Source: NCEH01 sp043195135
Lineage (GTDB): Bacteria > Pseudomonadota > Alphaproteobacteria > Rhizobiales > Xanthobacteraceae
DNA length: 64,000 nt
Direction: 5' to 3' (one strand)
Assembly: GCF_043195135.1 (NCBI RefSeq)
Contig: NZ_JBAFWP010000007.1
This document shows, in pieces, positions 8,930-17,569 of this stretch (within the stretch, counting starts at the first letter, position 1; every line of letters begins with the position of its first letter). A program made the position numbers and the translations under genes. Under the pieces are notes generated by a model. That model was not told the DNA's origin. It did no database searches and saw nothing but the letters and a program-made list of their open reading frames with translations.

Positions 8930-9091
8930 ATGTTGCTTTGGGGTCTTCTTGCCCGCCAGGTGCGCCGTTGGCAGGCTTATAATCGTACGGTTGCCGAACT
9001 GTCCCAGCTCGATGACCGCGCGCTCGGCGATATCAACATCAGCCGTTCCGAGATCCGTTCCATCGCGCGTCAGGCGTCGCTCGCCGCCTGA
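8930..9091 (+). CDS. DUF1127 small protein
   Basis: A 53-residue basic protein containing the DUF1127 core: a short N-terminal stretch with WQAYNRTVAELSQLDDRALGDINISRSEIRSIA. Such proteins are abundant in alphaproteobacteria; arginine-rich members have been linked to RNA turnover and to phosphate or carbon metabolism, but the exact role here is unknown. The ATG at 8930 is chosen because AAAGGAGA sits 5 bases upstream; the longer frame from 8834 begins inside a hairpin. It is monocistronic and lies beneath a dyad-containing promoter region. Confidence 0.88.
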   Translation: MLLWGLLARQVRRWQAYNRTVAELSQLDDRALGDINISRSEIRSIARQASLAA

Positions 9092-9454
9092 CCTGCCGTG
9101 CGGGTCGCCTCTGGGCGGCACGTTGAGTGAACCATGTTCCTGGCCCCGACGGCGCCGGTGCTCCAATGCATCGGGCCGCGAGGCTGGTTTAAGGGAGTGC
9201 GGTCCAAGACCCTCCCGACAAAGGGCCCTTGAGCCCTTCCACCCATCCCTTGCACCCGCTGCTTTCCTGCATCTGCGCGGGCCCTTTGCGTTCCGGCCCC
9301 GGAGCGCCCGGCGGCGGCCGCCGCTGTGACGTTCGGGTAATCACACTGAACCTTAGCCATTGCAATTGCTGCGAATAATTGCGCCTGGGGGTCTGTTCTT
9401 TTTCGTCCCGGAGGTTCTATAGTCCTTCCCATCGTGCGCTTGGGGAGCTTCGCG
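9092..9454. other. Intergenic region with a long-range inverted repeat
   Basis: This is a 363-base gap between the DUF1127 gene and the autotransporter. CAAAGGGCCC (9219-9228) and GGGCCCTTTG (9279-9288) are a perfect 10-base pair with 50 bases between them and could form the stem of a structured RNA. The stretch at 9340-9420 is AT-richer and probably contains the autotransporter promoter. No protein gene is supported. Confidence 0.4.
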
Positions 9455-12400
9455 ATGGCGATGGTGTGGGGATCGGGTTCACGGATTGCTTTCGTTCTGG
9501 CCGCTGGTTCCGGCCTCTTTGGCGGGGCGACCGCCGCTTTGGCGCAGAGCGCCTCCTGGAATCTGTATCAGCAGTACAGCGAGTCCTATTTCATCCCTTT
9601 CGCCCAGCCCCGTCCGGACTCCGGCTTCGTGGGTCCCCAGCCCAGTTATGACGCCCCGAAAGCCGGAATTTTTGTTTCGGCGGCCATCGGCAACAGTGCC
9701 CCGCTGGTGTTCCAGCTGGATACGGGCTCCCAAGGCATGGTGGTGCCCCAGTATCTGATCCCGAACTTCCAGCAATCGCCGAACCAGCAGAAGATTCTTT
9801 ATTCTTCCAGCGGCAATTATTCCATCGGCACCTGGACCACCGTTCAGGTGCGCTTCCCCGGCAGTCATGACGCGAACGGCAACGAGGCCGTGGCGACCCT
9901 GCCCGTGCTGGTGGAATCAGCCTCCTATACCATGGTCGACGGAAAATCGGTGAAGACCGATTGCTCCGTGCCGGGCGCCGCCTGCACCACGCTGATGGGC
10001 GTGGGTTACGGTCGCCCCGATTCCGGTTATGGACCGGACTATCTGCCCTCGCTCGTCAATAATCCGCTGCTTCATATTGCTGGCATGGACGACGGCACGG
10101 TGCGCGCCGGCTATGTCATCACCCCGCAGGGGATCCAGGCGGGCCTGACCGCCCAGAACGCCGGCTCTGGCTTTTCATATGTGAAGCTTGAGCAGGACAC
10201 CCCCGCGGGCCAGGTCGGCGTCAACTGGAAAACAGCGCCCGGAACGGTGGTGGTGGACGGCAACAGCGTCACCAAGGTCGACAGCGTGCTGATGGATACC
10301 GGCATTTCCTATCTGTGGTCGGACCTCGGCAGGAAGGCCGCCGACAATTCCGTCCCCTGCCCCGGCAATGCTGAGTTTTCCTGCGCACCCAAGGGCACCG
10401 AGGTGTCCGTCTACATCGGCGGCAATACGAACGTAGGTTATTCCTATAAGGTCGAAGGCGAGGACAACAATACCGCTGCGCCCTGGTATTCCCGGATCAA
10501 CGAGAGCGACCTCACCAATACCGGCATCCATCCTTTCTCGCAGTTCGAATATATGTTCGATGCCGTGGGCGGTTATGAAGGCCTGAAGGCCGTCGATCCA
10601 AATACGCCTGGGGTCTATTTCACGCCCTATCTCTCAACGATGGGGCCGCTCGCCATGCCCGGCGGCTTCACCACCAATCTCCCGGTCTATGTGCGCGGCG
10701 ACACCCAGATGTCGACAACCGGCGCGGCCACCCTTCTTGGCGCCATCAGCGGCCCCGGTGCGCTCGCTTTCACCGGAGGCGCGATCACCGTTCTGGCCGA
10801 CGTTGCCCTGCCCGCCGGCATCACGGTTCAGAGTGGCTTGGTCACCTTCTCGCAGACCGTGACGGCGCCGCTGACCATCAATGCCGGCGCAGCCGTGGCC
10901 AATGGCGGAAGCATCGTGGGCGACGTGGTAAACGCCGGCACGTTGATGCACGACGGTACCATCTTCGGCACTCTGACGAATAGCGGCTTCATCGGCGGAA
11001 ACGGCACCGTCAACGGCGCGCTGGTGAATGCGGGCACCCTCAGCCCCGGCCATTCCATCGGGACGCTGGCGGTGAATGGCAATCTCACCTTCTCGCCGGG
11101 GAGCAGCTATCGCGCCGAGATCGGGACGAATAGCAGCGACCTCATCGCTGTCAACGGAACCGCCGCGCTGAACGGCGCCGAGCTCGACCTGATACCGGTG
11201 GCCGGTTACGTGCCGACGCTCGGCCAGAGCTTCACCGTCCTTACCGCGACCGGCGGCATTACGGGCGCGTTTTCAGTGAACGCCGCCGCGTTCGGCACGT
11301 CGGCCGCGCTCTATCCCTTCCTCGCGCCGACCGTCGATACCGCGGGCACGCAGGCAACCGTCAGCATCGCCCGCAGCGCGGTGCCGTTCTCTGCCCTTGC
11401 GACCACGGGGAACACCTGGGCTGTCGCAAACGCCGCCGATACGCTCGCGTCTGGGGCGCCGCTCACCTCGGTGCTGGCGAGCCTTCAGGCCGCGACCGCC
11501 CCCGCCGCTTATGCCTCTCTGTCCGGCGAGATCTATGCCTCCGTACAGAGCGTTCTCATGATGCAGTCCGCCTATGTGCGCGATGCGGTGGAGACGCGCT
11601 TGCGGCAGGCGGCCGCACCTGGGCTTGTGGCAGGTGCGCCGCGCACCATCGAGCTGGACCCGCAAGGCACCGCATTGTGGGGCCAGGGCTATGGCGGCTG
11701 GGGGAATTTCTCCGCAACGCCGGGCACCCGTTCGGTCAGCGATTCCATCGGCGGCTTCCTGATCGGCCTCGACGGCACGCTCGCCGACTGGCGGGTCGGC
11801 CTCGCCGCCGGTTTTGGTCAGTCGAGCTTCAATCTGGGCAACTCCACCTCCAACGGAACAAGCGACAATTACGATTTCGCCCTCTATGCCGGGCGCACGT
11901 TTCCCACGGCGGGCGCCGGCGCGCTCGCGGTTCGACTCGGAGCCGCCTATTCCTGGCACGACATTTCCGTGGACCGCACGGTGGTGCTGCCGGGCTTCGT
12001 GCAGGCTTATAGCCCGGGATATGCCGGGCAGACCGGCCAAGTGTTCGGGGAGTTGGGCTATCAGATGCAGGGGTCGGCCGCGAACCTGCCCGTCACCCTC
12101 GAGCCGTTCGCCGGCCTTACCTTTGCGAGCCTTTCCACCGACGGCTTTTCCGAAGGGCTGGGGGCCGCAGCGCTCACGGCCCAGTCCGACACGTTCGGCA
12201 TGCTAAGCTCCAGCATGGGCGTGCGTGCCGCAATGGTGCTTCCGGCGCCCGGGGTTGCGCCGTTGACACTTTCCGGCACGCTGGGATGGCAGCATGCCTA
12301 TGGCGATATTGCGCCCTCGGCGACCCTTGCGTTCTCCTCCGGCTCCCTGCCGTTCACCGTTTCGGGCGCCCCGCTCGCGCGGGATGCCTTGCTGGTCGGC

Positions 12401-12517
12401 GCGGGCCTGTCCGCCAAGATGGGAGAGAGGATGGCGTTCGGCATCTTCTATTCTGGCCAGCTCGCCTCCGACGTGAGCGAAAACGCGCTGAAGGGCAGCT
12501 TGACCTGGAGCTTCTGA
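9455..12517 (+). CDS. Autotransporter with pepsin-like aspartic protease passenger
   Basis: A 1020-residue type V secreted protein. The ATG at 9455 is chosen over the upstream GTG (9434) because GGGGAG lies 6 bases before it. It has a signal peptide ending near ATAALAQS (about residue 31). Residues about 60-410 carry two pepsin-type catalytic motifs, VFQLDTGSQGMVV (Asp89) and VLMDTGISYLW (Asp281). Their 192-residue spacing resembles the bilobal A1 fold (Asp32/Asp215 in pepsin). Residues about 425-610 are a Gly/Asn-rich beta-helix with the passenger-associated repeat (GALVNAGTLSPGHSIGTL). Residues about 735-1020 form the 12-strand barrel ending in an aromatic residue (SLTWSF). It is probably a surface-displayed or released protease; activity is not proven. 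Confidence 0.85.
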   Translation: MAMVWGSGSRIAFVLAAGSGLFGGATAALAQSASWNLYQQYSESYFIPFAQPRPDSGFVGPQPSYDAPKAGIFVSAAIGNSAPLVFQLDTGSQGMVVPQYLIPNFQQSPNQQKILYSSSGNYSIGTWTTVQVRFPGSHDANGNEAVATLPVLVESASYTMVDGKSVKTDCSVPGAACTTLMGVGYGRPDSGYGPDYLPSLVNNPLLHIAGMDDGTVRAGYVITPQGIQAGLTAQNAGSGFSYVKLEQDTPAGQVGVNWKTAPGTVVVDGNSVTKVDSVLMDTGISYLWSDLGRKAADNSVPCPGNAEFSCAPKGTEVSVYIGGNTNVGYSYKVEGEDNNTAAPWYSRINESDLTNTGIHPFSQFEYMFDAVGGYEGLKAVDPNTPGVYFTPYLSTMGPLAMPGGFTTNLPVYVRGDTQMSTTGAATLLGAISGPGALAFTGGAITVLADVALPAGITVQSGLVTFSQTVTAPLTINAGAAVANGGSIVGDVVNAGTLMHDGTIFGTLTNSGFIGGNGTVNGALVNAGTLSPGHSIGTLAVNGNLTFSPGSSYRAEIGTNSSDLIAVNGTAALNGAELDLIPVAGYVPTLGQSFTVLTATGGITGAFSVNAAAFGTSAALYPFLAPTVDTAGTQATVSIARSAVPFSALATTGNTWAVANAADTLASGAPLTSVLASLQAATAPAAYASLSGEIYASVQSVLMMQSAYVRDAVETRLRQAAAPGLVAGAPRTIELDPQGTALWGQGYGGWGNFSATPGTRSVSDSIGGFLIGLDGTLADWRVGLAAGFGQSSFNLGNSTSNGTSDNYDFALYAGRTFPTAGAGALAVRLGAAYSWHDISVDRTVVLPGFVQAYSPGYAGQTGQVFGELGYQMQGSAANLPVTLEPFAGLTFASLSTDGFSEGLGAAALTAQSDTFGMLSSSMGVRAAMVLPAPGVAPLTLSGTLGWQHAYGDIAPSATLAFSSGSLPFTVSGAPLARDALLVGAGLSAKMGERMAFGIFYSGQLASDVSENALKGSLTWSF

Positions 12518-12666
12518 CGGGAGCTTCTGACTGGCGCTTCTGACCGGGACAATCTGCCGGCAGACCTTGAAGCCGCCGCCATGTTCGGGCATTGAGCCAG
12601 ATCGGTTTTTCGGGCGCGCTTCAGGTGGCCCCGCGCCGGGATTCGCGCCCGGCTTCAGGAATGCTC

Positions 12667-14076
12667 ATGAGTAATGAACGCGCGGTGCATGTGATCGGTG
12701 GCGGCCTCGCCGGCTCGGAAGCAACTTGGCAACTGGCGACGCGTGGGGTGCCGGTGGTGCTGCACGAAATGCGCCCCGTGCGCACCACGGAAGCGCATCA
12801 CACCGAGGCCCTGGCGGAACTGGTCTGTTCCAACTCCTTCCGCTCGGACGATCCGAAGGGCAATGCGGTGGGCGTGCTCCATGCGGAGATGCGCCGCGCG
12901 GGCTCGCTGATCCTGCGCTGTGCGGACGCCAATCAGGTGCCGGCGGGCGGAGCCCTCGCCGTGGATCGAGTAGGCTTCGCGGCGGCGGTGACGGCCGCGC
13001 TCGAAACGCATCCCCTGGTGGAGATCCGCCGCGAGGAGATCGCCGGCCTGCCGCCCGGGGACTGGGACAAGGTGATCATCGCCACCGGCCCCCTCACCTC
13101 GCCGGCCCTGGCGCAATCGGTGCTGGAACTGACGGGCGAGACGGCCCTCGCCTTCTTCGACGCCATCGCGCCGATCGTTCATTTCGACAGCATCGACATG
13201 AGCAAGGCGTGGTTCCAGTCGCGCTATGACAAGGTCGGTCCCGGCGGCACCGGTGCGGACTATATCAATTGCCCGCTGGACAAGGACCAGTACGAGGCCT
13301 TCATCGATGCCCTGCTGGCCGGAGAAAAGGCGCCGCTAAGGGATTTCGAGGCCAAGACCCCCTATTTCGACGGCTGCCTGCCCATCGAGGTGATGGCCGA
13401 GCGCGGACGCGAGACCTTGCGCTTCGGCCCGATGAAGCCGGTCGGCCTCACCAATCCCAACGCACCGGACGTGAAGGCCCATGCCATCATCCAGCTGCGC
13501 CAGGATAACAAGCTCGGCACGCTCTATAATATGGTGGGCTTCCAGACCAAGCTGAAGCACGGCGAGCAGGTGCGGGTGTTCCGCACCATTCCCGGGCTCG
13601 AAAATGCTGAGTTCGCCCGCCTCGGCGGCCTCCACCGCAACACCTATCTCAATTCGCCGCGGCTGCTGGACGGCACGCTGCGCCTGAAGGCCGATCCGCG
13701 CCTGCGGTTCGCCGGCCAGATCACCGGCTGCGAAGGCTATGTGGAAAGCGCCGCGGTGGGCCTGCTCGCCGGGCGCTTTGCCGCGGCCGAACGGCGGGGC
13801 GAGGACGTGAGCCTGCCGCCGCTGACCACCGCCCACGGGGCCTTGCTCGCCCATATTACCGGCGGCCACATCGAGACCATCGATGCCGGCCCGCGCTCGT
13901 TCCAGCCCATGAACATTAATTTCGGCCTGTTCCCGCCGCTGGAGATCAATCCCAAAGGGGAAGACGGAAAGCGCCTGCGCGGCACGGAGAAGACCCTGGC
14001 CAAGAAACACGCCATTGCCGCGCGCGCGCTCGCGGACCTGGATGCCTGGCTCGACAGCCCGGCCGAGGCGGCTTAA
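12667..14076 (+). CDS. trmFO: tRNA U54 5-methyltransferase, folate/FAD-dependent
   Basis: TrmFO makes ribothymidine at position 54 of tRNA using methylenetetrahydrofolate and FADH2. The 469 residues start with the FAD-binding motif VIGGGLAGSEATWQLA and contain HEMRPVRTTEAHHT. Both family cysteines are present, Cys54 in ELVCSNSFRSDD and Cys202 in YINCPLDKDQYEAF. The C-terminal GLFPPLEI motif is also present. The ATG at 12667 is chosen because AGGA lies 6 bases upstream; the longer frame to 12592 adds an unlikely N-terminus. The next gene begins 9 bases after the stop, probably in the same transcript. Confidence 0.95.
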   Translation: MSNERAVHVIGGGLAGSEATWQLATRGVPVVLHEMRPVRTTEAHHTEALAELVCSNSFRSDDPKGNAVGVLHAEMRRAGSLILRCADANQVPAGGALAVDRVGFAAAVTAALETHPLVEIRREEIAGLPPGDWDKVIIATGPLTSPALAQSVLELTGETALAFFDAIAPIVHFDSIDMSKAWFQSRYDKVGPGGTGADYINCPLDKDQYEAFIDALLAGEKAPLRDFEAKTPYFDGCLPIEVMAERGRETLRFGPMKPVGLTNPNAPDVKAHAIIQLRQDNKLGTLYNMVGFQTKLKHGEQVRVFRTIPGLENAEFARLGGLHRNTYLNSPRLLDGTLRLKADPRLRFAGQITGCEGYVESAAVGLLAGRFAAAERRGEDVSLPPLTTAHGALLAHITGGHIETIDAGPRSFQPMNINFGLFPPLEINPKGEDGKRLRGTEKTLAKKHAIAARALADLDAWLDSPAEAA

Positions 14077-14085
14077 GAGGCCCAC

Positions 14086-15189
14086 ATGCCCAGGCTCCTG
14101 CGCCCTTTCACCCCGGTCGAGCACCATGCCGACCTCGCCCGCTTCACCGTGGATACGGTGCTGAAGCGCGACGTGTTCTCCACGGTCGAGCGTGGCAGTT
14201 GGATCGACCGCTCCGGTACGGAGCATCCCGCCGTCCTGCGTCGGTGGAATGCCGTCTCGCCCTGGTTCTTTCCGATCGCCGCCCGCCTCGCCGCCGGCGA
14301 GGTGAAGGCCCTGGAACGCGTCAGTGCCACCGGCGTCACCACGCCGCTGCTGGCGGTTGGTCATCGCTTCCTGGTGCGCGGGTGGATCGAGGGGGCGCCG
14401 CTGCAAATCGCGCGCCCTTATGGCGATCTCGCCTTTTTCCGGTCCGCCAAGGCGGCGCTGCGCACGCTGCATGCCGCCGGCTTTGCGCATAACGACCTCG
14501 CCAAGCAGCAGAACTGGCTGCGCGGTGCGGATGGCGAAGCCTGGCTGATGGATTTCCAGCTGGCATTGCCGATCTCGCGCCGCTCGCGCCTGGGACGCAT
14601 CCTCGCATATGAGGATGTGCGCCACCTGCTCAAGCACAAGCGCACCTATTGCCCGGAGGCGCTGACGGCCCGCGAACGCAAGATGCTCGCCACGAAGAGC
14701 GGCTTCGCCCGCGTGTGGATGGCCACCGGCAAGCGGGTCTATCGTTTCGTAACGCGCCGCCTCATGTCCTATTCCGACACCGAAGGTCGGGGTCCGCGCG
14801 TGACGCAGGTGGGGCCGCGCATCGCCGAAGCGCTGCTGGCCCATCCGGCGGTGCGCGATGTGCATATGTCGGATTTCCAGACGCTGGGCGGCAAGGTCGG
14901 CCTGTATGCGTTTGTGGAAGCCAGCGGCGATCTGACCGCCGAGGCGCTGCGCGCCCATCTCGCCACGGCCTTGCCCGACCGGCCTCATCTCGACCATCTC
15001 CAGCTCGTGGAGCAGCTGCCGCGCGACGGCAATGGCGTGGTGCGCGACGATCTGCTGCTGCTGGTGGCGCGGAATCAGATCGAGATGCTGGAAAGCCTCG
15101 CGGGGTCGCAGGCGACCCGCGAGCTTGTGGATCAGATCGCGCGCGGGCGCCTCAACCTCACGGACCGGATCACGCGGCCGGCGGCCTGA
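14086..15189 (+). CDS. RIO/Kae1-like kinase-fold protein with ANL C-terminal-like domain
   Basis: A 367-residue soluble protein of unusual architecture. Residues about 25-215 resemble small atypical protein or small-molecule kinases: the catalytic-loop-like HNDLAKQQNW (Asp137) is followed by a metal-binding-like LMDFQLA (Asp156). Residues about 243-335 resemble the C-terminal domain of adenylate-forming (ANL/acyl-CoA synthetase) enzymes, with ALLAHPAVRDVHM, YAFVEASGDLTAEALRAHL and LPRDGNGVVRDDLL. The ANL catalytic lysine position is Val, so adenylation is not expected. It lies 9 bases after trmFO with a good ribosome-binding site and converges on the NDUFAF6-like gene. The function is unknown; the two-domain reading rests on motif recognition only. 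Confidence 0.72.
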   Translation: MPRLLRPFTPVEHHADLARFTVDTVLKRDVFSTVERGSWIDRSGTEHPAVLRRWNAVSPWFFPIAARLAAGEVKALERVSATGVTTPLLAVGHRFLVRGWIEGAPLQIARPYGDLAFFRSAKAALRTLHAAGFAHNDLAKQQNWLRGADGEAWLMDFQLALPISRRSRLGRILAYEDVRHLLKHKRTYCPEALTARERKMLATKSGFARVWMATGKRVYRFVTRRLMSYSDTEGRGPRVTQVGPRIAEALLAHPAVRDVHMSDFQTLGGKVGLYAFVEASGDLTAEALRAHLATALPDRPHLDHLQLVEQLPRDGNGVVRDDLLLLVARNQIEMLESLAGSQATRELVDQIARGRLNLTDRITRPAA

Positions 15190-16078
15190 CCCAGTCCTTC
15201 CCGGCGCGCGCCCGCGCAGCGGCCCGCCACAGCGTCCAGGCTCGCAGGAAGGGCGGGAGCCCCACAATGCGGGTGAAAGGATCGCCCGCCCGCGCGAGTG
15301 CCTTCAGATCCCCCGGGACCAGGGCGAGCGGAAGAAAGGCGGGCATCGCCTGCGCCGGAACACGAGGCAAGGCGGCCTGCGCGGCCTTCACGTGATGGGC
15401 TGCGCGCGCGCGCAATTCACCCAGCGCAGCCGCAAGCCCGGGACCTGAGTTTCGCTTCACCACATCTTCGCGCGTGAGACCATGGCGCTGGAGCACGTCG
15501 AGCGGCAGGAAGCACTGCCCCCGGCTTGCGTGCAGCGGCAGCGCCCGCATCAGGCCGGTCAGCGCGATGGCCACGCCCGCATGGCCGGCGGCATCGGCGA
15601 GGGCGGGATCGGCGCGGCCCAGGAGGATCATCGCCCCGAGCTGGATCAGCACCGACGCGGTTTCGCCCGCATAGCCCTCCAGGTCGTGGAGCGTGGGCAT
15701 GGCGTCGTCGTAAAGATCGAAAGTGCGGGCATCGATGAGGTTCAGCAGAGCGCCGCGCGGCAGGTCACAGGCGGCGATCGTGTCGAGCACGGCCGCAGCG
15801 ACCGGATGGCCGGAGACATCGCCTCGCCCCAGGCCCTCGATGATCTCGCGCCACCATTGCAGGCGCATTTCGCCGGGAAGCGCCTCATGCACCACTTCGC
15901 GGACGCGCGCCACTTCCAGGTTGAAGGCATAGAGCGCCATCAGGTGGCGGCGAGGCGCCGAAGCGGCGAACAGGGAGGCGAGAAATCGGTCGCGGTCGTG
16001 GGCGCGGATAAGATCGGCGCAATGGGAATAGGCGGTTTCCAGATTGGGCGCACCGGATGCGCCGGCATCTTCGCTCAT
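15170..16078 (-). CDS. Squalene/phytoene synthase-fold protein, NDUFAF6-like
   Basis: A 302-residue member of the squalene/phytoene synthase fold. In true synthases the first Asp-rich motif follows the conserved YAF; here it reads YAFNLEVARVREVVHE (residues 50-65) and lacks the aspartates. This matches the mitochondrial complex I assembly factor NDUFAF6, as does MRLQWWREII (71-80). A later DLYDD remains. An assembly role is therefore more likely than terpenoid synthesis. The start is the ATG at 16078 with GAAAGG upstream; the longer frame to 16147 reads back into the next gene. Its neighbour upstream is the NDUFAF3-like gene, in the SecDF-YajC cluster. Confidence 0.8.
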   Translation of the reverse strand: MSEDAGASGAPNLETAYSHCADLIRAHDRDRFLASLFAASAPRRHLMALYAFNLEVARVREVVHEALPGEMRLQWWREIIEGLGRGDVSGHPVAAAVLDTIAACDLPRGALLNLIDARTFDLYDDAMPTLHDLEGYAGETASVLIQLGAMILLGRADPALADAAGHAGVAIALTGLMRALPLHASRGQCFLPLDVLQRHGLTREDVVKRNSGPGLAAALGELRARAAHHVKAAQAALPRVPAQAMPAFLPLALVPGDLKALARAGDPFTRIVGLPPFLRAWTLWRAAARARAGKDWVRPPAA

Positions 16079-16094
16079 GACGCGCCTTTCGGTC

Positions 16095-16475
16095 TCAGAA
16101 TGCGATGAGCGCCGCGCCCACGCGCCGACCTTCGGCCAGCAGCACATTATAGGTGGAGGCGGCGGCGGGCGTCGGCATCAGTTCAAAGCGCAGGTGCGCC
16201 GCGCGCAACCGCTCCTTCAGCCGCTCCGGCAGATGCGCCGGATCGCGGCCGGTGCCCAGGAACAGCAGTTCGAACGCCTTGGCTTCCGCGATGATCGGCG
16301 CGAGGGCGGCAGCATCGAGAGCGGAGAAGCTATCGACCGCCCACGGCCGGATCCCGGACGGCAGGGCCAGGATCGAGCCCGAATGGGACATGCCGGAAAA
16401 ATGGAAGAAACGGTCCCCATAGCCGTCGATGGGAACCTGGCGGGGCAGGAACGCCTCGGTTTTCTGCTCCGCCAT
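16095..16475 (-). CDS. Mth938-like domain protein, NDUFAF3 homologue
   Basis: A 126-residue protein of the Mth938-like family (DUF498), whose human member NDUFAF3 is needed for respiratory complex I assembly. The recognisable parts are IDGYGDRFFHFSGMSHSGSILALP near the N-terminus and FELLFLGTGRDPAHLPERLKE with ASTYNVLLAEGRRVGAALIAF at the end. The ATG at 16475 gives the usual family length; the upstream extension overlaps secF and is rejected. It begins about 20 bases after the secF stop, and the NDUFAF6-like gene starts 17 bases after its end, so all are probably co-transcribed. Confidence 0.88.
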   Translation of the reverse strand: MAEQKTEAFLPRQVPIDGYGDRFFHFSGMSHSGSILALPSGIRPWAVDSFSALDAAALAPIIAEAKAFELLFLGTGRDPAHLPERLKERLRAAHLRFELMPTPAAASTYNVLLAEGRRVGAALIAF

Positions 16476-16494
16476 CCTGGATCGTCCTCGCGTG

Positions 16495-17556
16495 CTATTT
16501 GCGCGGCTTGCCGCGCGCGCGGCCGCGGCTCGTCGGGGCGACGGGCGCGGGCTTCGGCGCATCGGTCGTGGCGGGGAGGATCTCCGCTTCCTCCGTCAGC
16601 GGTGCCAGCGCCTCGTCAACCCGCGCGGCAATGCCCTGCGGCTTCTTCTCGCCTTCCACCGTGCTAGGACGCAGGCCGAGGTGAATCAGCATCGGCGCCG
16701 CGACGAAAATGGTGGAATAGGTGCCGACGATGATCCCCACCGCCATGGCGAGGGAGAAGCCCCGCAGCACTTCGCCGCCGAAGAAATACAGCGCCAGCGT
16801 CGCCAGGAACGTCGTCAGGGAGACGATGATGGTCCGCGAGAAGGTGGCATTCACCGAGAGGTCGAGCATCTCCGGCAAGGGGATGCGCTTATAGCGGCGC
16901 AGCATTTCCCGGATGCGATCATACACCACCACCGTATCGTTGAGCGAATAGCCCATGATGGTGAGAATGGCGGCGATCGAGGTGAGGTCGAAATCGATTC
17001 CAAGGATCGAATAGATCGCCAGCGTCACGAAGATATCGTGCGCGGTGGTTGCGATGGCGCCCACCGCGAACTGCCATTCGAAGCGGAACCACAGATAGAT
17101 CAGCACAGCCACGGCGCCGAGCAGCAGCGCGATGATGGACTGGCGCACCAGCTCCGCCGACACGCTCGGGCCGACCGTTTCCACGCGACGGATGGTATAG
17201 TCCGTGCCGAGGGCGGAAGAGATCTTGCCGACGATCACCTGCTGGGCGGCGTCCGACGTGCCCGCCTCGCCGACGCGGATCAGCACGTCGCGGGGCGAGC
17301 CGAATTCCTGGATCTGCACGTCGCCCAGTTCAAGGTCGCTCAGATGCTCGCGCAGGCCGGAAATGTCGGCGCTCGCCTGGCTGGTCTGCGCTTCCACCAG
17401 CGTGCCGCCCCGGAAATCAATGCCGAGGTTGAAGCCAAAGGTGGCGAAGCAAACGAGAGCCAGCACCATCGCCGCCGCCGAAAGCGGGAAGGTGACGTGG
17501 CGCAGGCGCATGAAACCAATGTGGGTTTGCGCCGGGATATAATCGATCAAAGGCAT
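16495..17556 (-). CDS. secF: Protein translocase subunit SecF
   Basis: SecF, with SecD and YajC, uses the proton-motive force to help protein export and membrane insertion through SecYEG. The 353 residues have a first transmembrane helix, the family motif FNLGIDFRGGTLVE, a periplasmic domain and a five-helix RND-type membrane core including GYSLNDTVVVYDRIRE and a late GGEVLRGFSLAMAVGIIVGTYSTIFVAAP. A Pro/Arg/Lys-rich cytoplasmic tail of about 60 residues ends the protein. It lies 13 bases downstream of secD. Confidence 0.96.
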   Translation of the reverse strand: MPLIDYIPAQTHIGFMRLRHVTFPLSAAAMVLALVCFATFGFNLGIDFRGGTLVEAQTSQASADISGLREHLSDLELGDVQIQEFGSPRDVLIRVGEAGTSDAAQQVIVGKISSALGTDYTIRRVETVGPSVSAELVRQSIIALLLGAVAVLIYLWFRFEWQFAVGAIATTAHDIFVTLAIYSILGIDFDLTSIAAILTIMGYSLNDTVVVYDRIREMLRRYKRIPLPEMLDLSVNATFSRTIIVSLTTFLATLALYFFGGEVLRGFSLAMAVGIIVGTYSTIFVAAPMLIHLGLRPSTVEGEKKPQGIAARVDEALAPLTEEAEILPATTDAPKPAPVAPTSRGRARGKPRK

Positions 17557-17569
17557 TTACGGCGCACCT

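Noticed and set aside
13336..15267. 643-codon minus-strand frame opposite trmFO and the kinase-like gene
   Set aside because: It is His/Arg/Gly-rich with no motifs and is antisense to two supported genes.
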